A stretch of 15,136 nucleotides of DNA. Source: Ignavibacteria bacterium. GTDB lineage: Bacteria > Bacteroidota > Ignavibacteria > Kapaibacteriales > UBA4661. The notes under the pieces are model-generated. The model was given only the letters and a program-made list of their open reading frames with translations, searched no databases and was not told where the DNA came from. The DNA lies in NCBI GenBank assembly GCA_013298375.1, contig JAAFHM010000029.1, positions 3,162 through 18,297 of the forward strand, read 5' to 3'. A program made the position numbers and the translations under genes. This document shows, piece by piece, positions 6,951-13,924 of this stretch; position 1 is the first letter of the stretch, and each line of letters starts with the position of its first letter.

Positions 6951-8105
6951 ATGCACAATGAAAAGACCACCATTACAGCGTCCATAGCTTCATTATACAA
7001 ACGCCTGTTCACGCATTACACCGTCATGGCTTCTGATTTGTTCGACAAATTTCGTTTTGGTCAGGGTGCAGGAAACACGAATAATCGTCCTACCAATACC
7101 CCGCAGCCTGATTCTTCGCCCGAATCAAGTGGTAGTGCTGTGCCTAATACTCCGTCGGATGGGAATGTTGGTAATACTCCTCCGCCAGCTAGCGGCAATA
7201 CGTTTGACCGAAGCCAGTTGGGACAAGTCTTTATACCGCCCTCACTACTTTCTCTTGATAGTGGGAACGCGCCTAAAATGGATGATGCCACCTTCAAGAA
7301 ATTTCGTGATTTTGTCTATGAACAGTGCGGCATTTCCTTTACAGAAAATAAAAAATATCTCCTTGAAGGACGCATCGCCAAACGCTTGGAGGCTCATAAC
7401 CTCACGACCTTTGATGAATATTATCGCCTTATTTCGTCGTCAGCCGCAGCACGTGAAGAATTGCCGAGTCTTTTCGAGGTTGTGACGATTAACGAAACGT
7501 ATTTCTTCCGCAACCCGCCACAGTTTGAGGCATTAGAACAGGTGATTTTGCCAGAAATTTTGAAGGCAAAGCAAGCGCAGGGTAATAAAAAATTGCGTAT
7601 TTGGAGTGCTGCATCTTCATCCGGCGAGGAAGCCTACACAATGTCTATGATGATTCTGGAGCGCATAAAACCTCAGTTCCCCGGGTTTACCTTTGAAATT
7701 GTCGGCAGTGATATTAACACGGCTGTTTTAGAGAAAGCTCGTTCGGGCGTTTTTAAGGAATACTCCGTCCGCAATATGCCAGCGCACTATTTGAATAAAT
7801 ATTTTACCCGCGACGGCGATAAATATGTTCTTACGCCGGAAGTTCGGAATCAAGTGAAATTTATTTGTGTGAATCTCTACGATACGCCGACGATGCGCAC
7901 AATGACAGGATTTGATGTTGTTTTCTGTTGTAATGTGTTAATTTATTTCGATACTATTGCCAAACAGCAAGTTGTAGCGGATTTATACGACGCTTTGAAC
8001 AAGAGTGGTTATCTTTTTATCGGCTATTCAGAATCGCTTCATGGCGTTTCCAAAGCATTTAAACTCGTTCATTTTCCTAAAACTATCGCTTATAAGAAAG
8101 AGTAA
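6951..8105 (+). CDS. cheR: CheR chemoreceptor methyltransferase with a disordered N-terminal extension
   Basis: CheR uses S-adenosylmethionine to methylate glutamates on chemoreceptors and so resets sensitivity. The 384-residue frame carries a two-part CheR core: an N-terminal helical domain from about 110 (DATFKKFRDFVYEQCGISF) and the methyltransferase domain. Landmarks are TINETYFFR (179-187), WSAASSSGEEAYTMSM (218-233, SAM binding), VGSDI (251-255) and NVLIYFD (328-334). The usual CRN before this last motif is CCN here. Residues 38-105 are rich in Pro, Ser, Asn and Gly and make an unusually long tail. The start is uncertain: ATG 6951 lies 5 bases after the HEAT stop, and ATG 7026 (MASDLFDKF) would give 359 residues and is equally possible. 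Neither has a good ribosome-binding site. Confidence 0.93.
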   Translation: MHNEKTTITASIASLYKRLFTHYTVMASDLFDKFRFGQGAGNTNNRPTNTPQPDSSPESSGSAVPNTPSDGNVGNTPPPASGNTFDRSQLGQVFIPPSLLSLDSGNAPKMDDATFKKFRDFVYEQCGISFTENKKYLLEGRIAKRLEAHNLTTFDEYYRLISSSAAAREELPSLFEVVTINETYFFRNPPQFEALEQVILPEILKAKQAQGNKKLRIWSAASSSGEEAYTMSMMILERIKPQFPGFTFEIVGSDINTAVLEKARSGVFKEYSVRNMPAHYLNKYFTRDGDKYVLTPEVRNQVKFICVNLYDTPTMRTMTGFDVVFCCNVLIYFDTIAKQQVVADLYDALNKSGYLFIGYSESLHGVSKAFKLVHFPKTIAYKKE

Positions 8106-8207
8106 ACCAGAACGATTGTCTTGAAAGGACTGGTTTCACACCGTTATCATGGTTTAGCGCAAAATCAAGCATTACCGTTTCCGATTTGGAATGTTGGAAA
8201 AATTATT

Positions 8208-8570
8208 ATGAAAAAAACAATTCTTACAGTGGATGACTCAATGTCGGTGCGAAAGTTTATCGCATTGTCGTTGAAATCTGGCGGATACCGCGTCATTTCG
8301 GCTGTTGACGGTATGGATGCGCTCGAAATTCTTCCCAAAGAAAAAGTGGATTTAGTTATCACGGACTTGAATATGCCGAATGTTGATGGGTTTGAACTTG
8401 TACGGACAATTCGTCAGAATACGACGTACAGCGAATTGCCAATTATCATCCTTTCCTCGCTTGCCGATGCGCAGTACATTGAGCGTGGGATGCAGGCTGG
8501 AGCCAATTCTTATATCGTCAAACCCTTCAATATGAAAAAGATTCAGTACGAGGTATCAAAATACATTTGA
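8208..8570 (+). CDS. cheY: CheY-like response regulator (CheY1)
   Basis: A 120-residue single receiver domain with no output domain. The acidic pair D9/D10 (TVDDS) and phosphoacceptor D53 (ITDLNMP) are present, as are the switch serines in ILSS (83-84), aromatic Y102 and invariant K105 (YIVKPF). It would accept phosphate from CheA and diffuse to the motor or another target. The frame is open upstream to 8121, but family length and the GGAAA at 8196-8200 place the start at 8208. It has Leu after the phosphoacceptor where the next gene and E. coli CheY have Trp. The two CheY proteins are clearly diverged, so one could drive the motor and the other act as a phosphate sink or serve another output. 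Confidence 0.93.
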   Translation: MKKTILTVDDSMSVRKFIALSLKSGGYRVISAVDGMDALEILPKEKVDLVITDLNMPNVDGFELVRTIRQNTTYSELPIIILSSLADAQYIERGMQAGANSYIVKPFNMKKIQYEVSKYI

Positions 8571-8600
8571 TAAATTCTTTTCCTGCTTTTATATTACCGT

Positions 8601-8612
8601 GTACATTTGTAC
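8601..8612. promoter_or_regulatory. Palindrome GTACATTTGTAC between cheY1 and cheY2
   Basis: A perfect inverted repeat (GTACA, TT, TGTAC) in the 104-base gap between the two cheY genes. It contains TACATTTG (8602-8609), an exact match to the Bacteroidota -7 box TAnnTTTG, with only a weak TTTT about 20 bases upstream as a -33 box. It could be a promoter with an operator for independent cheY2 transcription. The A/T-rich gap lowers confidence. Confidence 0.3.
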
Positions 8613-8674
8613 GCTCTTCATTTCGCAATAAACAGACCTTCTCTATCTATCAACTTATTTACTAAAGAGTTGCT

Positions 8675-9043
8675 ATGAAATTTCTTGTTGTTGATGACTC
8701 GCCAACGATGCGTCGCATTGTAATCAACGCGCTCCACAGTTTCGGCTACAACGACGTGGTTGAGGCGAGCGACGGGCAAGATGCGCTTGCAATTCTCTAT
8801 ACGGAAAAAATTGATTTTGTAATTACCGACTGGAATATGCCTAATATGAACGGTCTGGAACTCACAAAAGCAATCCGTAATGATGCGACGTTTGGCAATC
8901 TTCCCGTTCTCATGGTAACCACGCGCGGTATCAAAGAGGATATCGTGCAAGCGCTCCAAGCCAAAGTGAATAATTACATCGTTAAGCCCTTCACTCCGGC
9001 TGTCCTCAAAGAAAAAATTCAAGCTATCGTGCCAAATGCGTAA
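8675..9043 (+). CDS. cheY: CheY response regulator (CheY2), enterobacterial CheY-like
   Basis: A 122-residue single receiver domain. It has D7/D8 (VVDDS), phosphoacceptor D52 in TDWNMPNMNG, switch threonines T82/T83 (VTTRG), Y101 and K104 (YIVKPF). TDWNMP with Trp after the phosphorylated Asp, and the following Asn, match E. coli CheY, in which that Asn lies next to the CheZ active site. This copy is therefore the better candidate for the motor-binding CheY and the CheZ substrate. The ATG at 8675 follows AAGAG at 8664-8668, an acceptable ribosome-binding site. It is the last gene of the first chemotaxis block, followed 6 bases later by a terminator hairpin. Confidence 0.95.
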   Translation: MKFLVVDDSPTMRRIVINALHSFGYNDVVEASDGQDALAILYTEKIDFVITDWNMPNMNGLELTKAIRNDATFGNLPVLMVTTRGIKEDIVQALQAKVNNYIVKPFTPAVLKEKIQAIVPNA

Positions 9044-9049
9044 GTAAAA

Positions 9050-9081
9050 ATCGCGTGTCTGAATCGTCACGCGATATTTTT
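9050..9081 (+). terminator. Intrinsic terminator after cheY2
   Basis: An 8-bp perfect stem (ATCGCGTG 9050-9057, CACGCGAT 9068-9075) with a 10-base loop is followed by ATTTTT (9076-9081) and more T-rich sequence. It begins 6 bases after the cheY2 stop. It ends the cheW to cheY2 block and implies that cheZ-cheA-cheB start from their own promoter. Confidence 0.85.
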
Positions 9082-9369
9082 CTTTCTGCACAACACATTC
9101 CTTGTAATTTTCTCCAGAAGATTAGGCGCTGCTTCACTCTTGCAATCGCCCACATCGGCTATTGGTCTTGGTTCATTATACTCACAATGATTCGGCACAA
9201 TAGTTGATGGTTGCTTGCATCAATAAATCAACCCCTAAATGCAGCGTTTATTATGAAATGTTGTGTGTTGAGTCTAAAATAGTCGGATACTCTCACAATA
9301 AACAGCTATTTCCGCCATAATGCTCTGCATTTATTTCCGTCCTTGTATTCACCCTGGAGACCGTCCATT
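9082..9369 (+). other. Leader/promoter region of the cheZ-cheA-cheB-hisIE block
   Basis: A gap of 288 bases follows the terminator and must hold the promoter of the second block. I could not find a convincing -35/-10 or TTTG/TAnnTTTG pair; TATACT at 9177-9182 lacks a partner. One left arm can pair in two exclusive ways: TTGATG 9204-9209 with CATCAA 9218-9223, or GTTGAT 9203-9208 with ATCAAC 9227-9232. AATAAA (9222-9227) and TTTATT (9247-9252) form another weak inverted repeat. No coding frame is apparent. Confidence 0.5.
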
Positions 9370-10476
9370 ATGCGTGTAGGTGAAATCAATGAAATGCTGC
9401 ATAAGACAGAAGAGCTGAAAGCACTCTTCGTGTTCGGTCAGCGTGTTATTCCCTTTCTGGAAGAAGTTTTTCTCTTCATCCGCGAAGTCACTCCGCTATT
9501 GGAGAATATCAACGTCTCTATTGAAGAAAATCTCGCCAGAATGCCGAAAGCGGCACAGCAACTTTCCTCCGTTACCAAGGCAACAGAACTCGCCACAACC
9601 GAAATTCTGGACACACTCGACGGACTCAGCTATAAAGCCGATGTGATAAGTTCTAATCTCAAGCAACTTATACAAATCCAGCGCCTGAATCGATCTGAGC
9701 ATGAGAAAATCATTGATGCGGTCAATGAACTTCAACGCAACGAAGCAACACCGACAGAAGAAAAAGACTCCGTGTATTCGCGTATTATTGACGTTATTCG
9801 GAAAATTGAAAACCGCGAAGGCGGGCATTCGTCCGCACATTATGTTGATAATATCAAGTCCGCTGTTGCAGTCCTGCAAAAGCCAGAGGTCTCGGAAGAA
9901 CTTGTCAATACCTCCGAAAAACTTTTGGAAAGTATTCGGATGGATTCAACGCAAATAATGATGTCGCTGCAAGTGCAAGATATTACTTCACAGCAGCTTG
10001 CCGCAGTAAATAGTTTACTCCAGACCGTGCAAAACAAGTTGGGCGAAATTATGGTGCATTTCCGTAATACGGAAATTGGGGAGCTTATTTCGACATCTGC
10101 ACGTCGTCCGATGCAAGATGAAACCCACGCAACACAGGTTTCCTCGCTACACCGCGCCATTGCGTATGATTCTGATGTTGGTTCGGCGCTCTCTGGCGAT
10201 CCGAATCGCCAGAATGCCGTAGATTCTATCTTGGCATCGTTCCAAGACGGTGGTATCAGCACTCCGGCACCCACATCAAATTCTTCATCATCGCAAAATG
10301 ATATTGATGCGCTTTTTGGTAATAGTGCTTCTGTTGCACCTGCTTCTGCAAGCAGTGATCAAGCACCAAGTCCTCCTAGCGACCCTGCTTCGCAAAATGA
10401 CATTGACGCACTTTTTGGCGGCGGGCAATCAAATGACCCGGCATCTCAGGACGATATTGATGCGCTCTTCAAATAA
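9370..10476 (+). CDS. cheZ: CheZ-like CheY-P phosphatase with three C-terminal CheY-docking peptides
   Basis: CheZ removes phosphate from CheY-P and so ends the motor signal. This 368-residue protein is longer than E. coli CheZ (214). Residues 20-235 are helical. MPKAAQQLSSVTKATELATT (58-77) resembles the CheZ segment PDARDRLDYVVQMTAQAAE, and IMMSLQVQDITSQ (196-208) matches IMMAQDFQDLTGQ. This keeps the catalytic Asp (D204, E. coli D143) and Gln (Q208, E. coli Q147). Residues 240-368 are low-complexity and carry SQNDIDALF (308-316), SQNDIDALF (341-349) and SQDDIDALF (359-367). These resemble FliM/FliN N-terminal peptides and the CheZ C-terminal SQDQVDDLL, all CheY-binding. A degenerate copy QNAVDSIL spans 281-288. 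The frame opens at a TTG (9343), but ATG 9370 with GGAG upstream is preferred. It leads the block with cheA and cheB. The CheZ assignment rests on motifs read by eye. Confidence 0.85.
   Translation: MRVGEINEMLHKTEELKALFVFGQRVIPFLEEVFLFIREVTPLLENINVSIEENLARMPKAAQQLSSVTKATELATTEILDTLDGLSYKADVISSNLKQLIQIQRLNRSEHEKIIDAVNELQRNEATPTEEKDSVYSRIIDVIRKIENREGGHSSAHYVDNIKSAVAVLQKPEVSEELVNTSEKLLESIRMDSTQIMMSLQVQDITSQQLAAVNSLLQTVQNKLGEIMVHFRNTEIGELISTSARRPMQDETHATQVSSLHRAIAYDSDVGSALSGDPNRQNAVDSILASFQDGGISTPAPTSNSSSSQNDIDALFGNSASVAPASASSDQAPSPPSDPASQNDIDALFGGGQSNDPASQDDIDALFK
10291..10473 (+). repeat. Three protein-level repeats SQ(N/D)DIDALF
   Basis: The copies lie at 10291-10320, 10390-10419 and 10444-10473. 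Copies 1 and 2 encode the identical ten residues but differ at four third-codon positions (GAT/GAC twice, GCG/GCA, GGT/GGC). Copy 3 changes N to D and G to K, with further synonymous differences. Spacers are 23 and 8 residues. The pattern suggests selection on the peptide rather than a recent DNA duplication. Confidence 0.9.
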
Positions 10477-10580
10477 CGATGATTCATCTCGCTATTATCA
10501 ATTATAGCTGTTCGTCATTACTCAAGGTTTGTATTCTCTAACTCACGATATTTCGTACTGTTTTCGTCAAAGTACCTATT

Positions 10581-12623
10581 ATGGCAGGCGCTCTCGATAA
10601 CGAAATGAAAGAACTTCTTGATAGTTTTCTTATTGAAACACAGGAAATTCTGGATACCCTCGACCAAGACTTGATGCAGTTGGAGTCGCAAGCGGAAAAC
10701 TTTGACCTCTTGAACTCTGTTTTTCGTAGTTTTCATACCATCAAAGGAACATCGTCCTTTATGGGATTTGAGCAAATTACGGAAATTACGCACCATGCTG
10801 AGGATATTCTCAATAAACTCCGAAAATTTGAACTCAAGGTCAATTCGGAAATCGTTGATGCTCTTCTCGAAGTCTATGACTGGCTCAAAACGCTGCTCAA
10901 AAAAGCACAAGCTGGTGATACCGAGCCTGTTGATTACTCCAAGACCATGGAGAAACTCACGAAAATTGTCCATCCCGAAGCCGCGAGTAAATCTGCTCAA
11001 CAGCCCGCAGGAGGGCAAGCAGCAACCGCTGCGCCGCAAGCAAGCAGCACATCTGTTGTTGACAGTATTCTTAGCGATAAATCGTTTGGCACGAGTGGTG
11101 ATTACTTCACGGACGATGAACTTTCGATGATTGCAAATGCTTTCGCTGAAATTAATCGCTCCATGATACCCGCAGCAGCGGATACGGCTACACCAGAACC
11201 CGTACCCGCGCCGAGCGTTGCTCCAACAACGGCAGTTACGCCACCACCGCCAACACCACCAGTAAGTGTGGCTCCTTCCGCTACACCCGCGCCTGTTGCT
11301 GCGCCAGTAGCAAAAGCGCCTGAGCCAATCGCTCCTCCAAAGAAACTTCCCATTAAAGAGGCAGCCTCCGCGCCAGGACCCGATGATAAAAAAGCCGTTG
11401 CCGCAACCACCGAGACAACAATTCGTGTTGATGTGAATCGCCTTGAAACGCTCATGGATTTGTCTGGCGAACTCGTGTTGGGACGGAATCGCCTAGCACA
11501 GGTAACGCAAGAACTCATGCAGCGCTATGAAAATCATGACTTTTTGCGGGAATTACAAGAGACGAGTTCGACGATTGACTTTATAACGACCGAATTACAG
11601 TCGGCAATTATGAAGACTCGGATGGTTCCAATATCGAAGATTTTCCAGAAAGCACCGCGTATTGTCCGCGACCTTTCCAAGGAGTTTGGTAAAGATATTG
11701 AATTAGTCTTACGTGGTGAAGAAACAGAGCTTGACCGAGGCATTATTGAAGAATTAAACGACCCGCTTGTCCATATGATTCGCAATTCTTGCGACCATGG
11801 TATCGAAAGCACGGCAGAGCGCGAAAGAACGGGCAAGCCCAATAAGGGTACGCTTACCTTGGATGCGCAGCATGAAGGCAATCATATTGTCGTTAGTATT
11901 ATTGACGATGGAAAAGGCATTGATCCTGAAATGCTCAAGCGCAAGGCGCTGGAAAAGGGATTGATTACATCGGAGCAGTTTCAAACTATGAGTGACCGCG
12001 ATGCTTTTAGCCTTATTTTTATGCCTGGTTTCAGTACGGCGGAAAAGGTAACAAGCGTGTCGGGGCGCGGTGTCGGTATGGATGTTGTACGGACAAATAT
12101 CCAAAAATTGAAAGGTATTATCGAAGTTGACTCCAAAATCGGCTCTGGCACAACATTCACCATCAAACTTCCGCTAACGCTCGCAATTATTCAGGGTTTG
12201 CTTGTACGTGTACATTCCGAAATCTACGCACTGCCATTAAGTGCTGTTGTTGAAGTTGTTAATACCGATTTGAACCAGATTTATAGCGTTAATCAGAACG
12301 AAGTTATCCGCATTCGCAATCAAGTGTTCCCACTTATTCGGATGGACAAAGTTTTGAAAACACCAACAACCGAAGCGACACTCGAAAATCGCTATGTCGT
12401 CGTCGTCGGGCTTGCCGACAAGCGCCTCGGTTTGGTGGTTGATGAACTTTTGGGACAAAAAGAGATTGTGATTAAATCGCTTGGCGAGTACTTAGGTCAT
12501 ATTCGCGGTATGTCCGGCTCAACAATTTTGGGCGACGGACGTGTGATTATGATTTTAGATATTGAAGAACTTATACAAGCCGCGCACACTATCGCAGCAT
12601 CAGTCTGGCAACAGCAAGGGTAA
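10581..12623 (+). CDS. cheA: CheA chemotaxis histidine kinase
   Basis: CheA autophosphorylates in response to receptor state and passes phosphate to CheY and CheB. The 680-residue protein has P1/HPt (1-130) with phosphorylated H52 in FHTIKGTSSFMG. A linker (131-280) is rich in Pro, Ala and Thr. P3 dimerisation follows (281-345, VDVNRLETLMDLSGELVLGR). P4 kinase (346-531) has its N box at VHMIRNSCDHG (397-407), G1 at DDGKGID (442-448) and G2 at GRGVGMD (495-501). P5, the CheW-like receptor-coupling domain, spans 532-670. All catalytic motifs are intact. A globular P2 domain, which docks CheY/CheB, is not apparent. The linker holds only a short possible helix (157-195) with VDSIL (160-164), a pentapeptide also found in the CheZ tail. 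The gene lies 104 bases after cheZ with no terminator seen between, and 59 bases before cheB. Confidence 0.97.
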   Translation: MAGALDNEMKELLDSFLIETQEILDTLDQDLMQLESQAENFDLLNSVFRSFHTIKGTSSFMGFEQITEITHHAEDILNKLRKFELKVNSEIVDALLEVYDWLKTLLKKAQAGDTEPVDYSKTMEKLTKIVHPEAASKSAQQPAGGQAATAAPQASSTSVVDSILSDKSFGTSGDYFTDDELSMIANAFAEINRSMIPAAADTATPEPVPAPSVAPTTAVTPPPPTPPVSVAPSATPAPVAAPVAKAPEPIAPPKKLPIKEAASAPGPDDKKAVAATTETTIRVDVNRLETLMDLSGELVLGRNRLAQVTQELMQRYENHDFLRELQETSSTIDFITTELQSAIMKTRMVPISKIFQKAPRIVRDLSKEFGKDIELVLRGEETELDRGIIEELNDPLVHMIRNSCDHGIESTAERERTGKPNKGTLTLDAQHEGNHIVVSIIDDGKGIDPEMLKRKALEKGLITSEQFQTMSDRDAFSLIFMPGFSTAEKVTSVSGRGVGMDVVRTNIQKLKGIIEVDSKIGSGTTFTIKLPLTLAIIQGLLVRVHSEIYALPLSAVVEVVNTDLNQIYSVNQNEVIRIRNQVFPLIRMDKVLKTPTTEATLENRYVVVVGLADKRLGLVVDELLGQKEIVIKSLGEYLGHIRGMSGSTILGDGRVIMILDIEELIQAAHTIAASVWQQQG

Positions 12624-12682
12624 ATTTCAAGCCCTTTTAATTGAATGATTTTAGCAAACGAGCGAGTTTAATACAAAATACC

Positions 12683-13924
12683 ATGAAACCAATACGGGTT
12701 TTAATCGTTGACGATTCGGCATTTGTGCGTAAAGCGCTTTCAACCATGCTTCAAAGCGAGCCGGACATAGAAATTGTCGGACTTGCCAATAACGGAAAAG
12801 AAGCCGTTGAAAAAGCAAGTGAACTCAAGCCCGATATTATCACGATGGATGTGGAAATGCCTATTATGAACGGCTTGGAGGCACTGCGCTTGATTATGGA
12901 GCAGAATCCAACGCCAGTCCTGATGGTCAGCAGTATTACAACTGAGGGCGCGGAAGCCACTATTGAAGCACTTTCGCTGGGCGCGGTAGATTTTATCTCC
13001 AAGCAATCCACACTGACAATCCAACAAACCATGCGTGATGAATTGGTCGGTAAAGTCAAAGCAATTACGCAAAGTGCTGGTGTGAAATCCCGTCTAAGCC
13101 GCCCTTCGCTTTTGGGAGGTCTTGGATTTCGTAGGGCTGCCCCAGCAGCGAGTCCGGCGAAAGCAGACGATAGTAATGAGCGCCTCTCTCTCCAAGAGCG
13201 CATCGCCCGCCGCCGCCAACAATCTATGCAGGATGGGGGCGCAGAGACCTCTTCACCCGCCCCATCTCCAGCACCTTCTCAAACTAAACCGCTTCATGAA
13301 GTGCGATTAACCGGAAGAAAACGTCCAGCAGCCGGACACGCAAAAGTCATCGTTCTCGGAGTTTCCACCGGTGGACCACTTGCTCTGCACCAAGTTGTAC
13401 CACGTTTGCCGAAGGATTTTCCTGTTGGTATGCTTATAGTCCAGCATATGCCAGCACACTTCACAAAATCTCTCGCAGACCGCTTGAATACACTTTCACA
13501 CGTTGTTGTCCGTGAAGCACAAGATGGTGACATTCTGGAACCCGGTCTGGTGCTGATTGCACCAGGCGGATTGCATTTGAAAATTGGAAAAGACCAGCGT
13601 ACAATCCATGTTACACCCGACCCTTCGGAAACACTCCACCGTCCTTCGGTGGATGTTACGGCTGAATCCGTTGTCGAGGCATTCGGCGGTCATGCCGTAG
13701 GCGTGATTATGACGGGAATGGGACGTGACGGCTCGGCAGGACTCAAGAAATTGAATGCCAAAGGTGGGTACGTTATTGCGCAAGACGAGGAGTCATGCGT
13801 TGTCTACGGTATGCCCAAAGCCGTTGTTGACGAAGGAATTGCTGACGAGGTTCAGCCTCTTGAACAGCTTGCCGATGCGATTGCCGCTTGTGTTGGTGTT
13901 CATGCCGTCAATGCAAAAATATGA
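12683..13924 (+). CDS. cheB: CheB chemoreceptor methylesterase/glutamine deamidase
   Basis: CheB removes receptor methyl esters, opposing CheR, and is activated by CheA-dependent phosphorylation. The 413-residue protein has an N-terminal receiver (about 3-125) with D10/D11, phosphoacceptor D56 (ITMDVEMP) and K107 (ISK). An 80-90-residue linker (about 131-218) is rich in Ser, Pro, Ala and Arg and includes a basic amphipathic stretch (LSLQERIARRRQQSM). The catalytic domain (about 221-408) has the triad S228 (GVSTGG), H255 (QHMP) and D349 (GMGRDGS). A TTG at 12641 opens the frame earlier, but the ATG at 12683 starts exactly where receiver homology begins. The stop overlaps the hisIE start as ATGA, so translation of the two genes is probably coupled. 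Confidence 0.97.
   Translation: MKPIRVLIVDDSAFVRKALSTMLQSEPDIEIVGLANNGKEAVEKASELKPDIITMDVEMPIMNGLEALRLIMEQNPTPVLMVSSITTEGAEATIEALSLGAVDFISKQSTLTIQQTMRDELVGKVKAITQSAGVKSRLSRPSLLGGLGFRRAAPAASPAKADDSNERLSLQERIARRRQQSMQDGGAETSSPAPSPAPSQTKPLHEVRLTGRKRPAAGHAKVIVLGVSTGGPLALHQVVPRLPKDFPVGMLIVQHMPAHFTKSLADRLNTLSHVVVREAQDGDILEPGLVLIAPGGLHLKIGKDQRTIHVTPDPSETLHRPSVDVTAESVVEAFGGHAVGVIMTGMGRDGSAGLKKLNAKGGYVIAQDEESCVVYGMPKAVVDEGIADEVQPLEQLADAIAACVGVHAVNAKI

Noticed and set aside
8121..8207. An N-terminal extension of CheY1
   Set aside because: The extra 29 residues have no receiver-domain match; the ATG at 8208 begins exactly at the first beta strand and has a GGAAA upstream.
11102..11518. A 138-codon minus-strand frame rich in Gly, Ala and Val
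   Set aside because: It is the complement of the Pro/Ala-rich CheA linker and is explained by that low-complexity composition.
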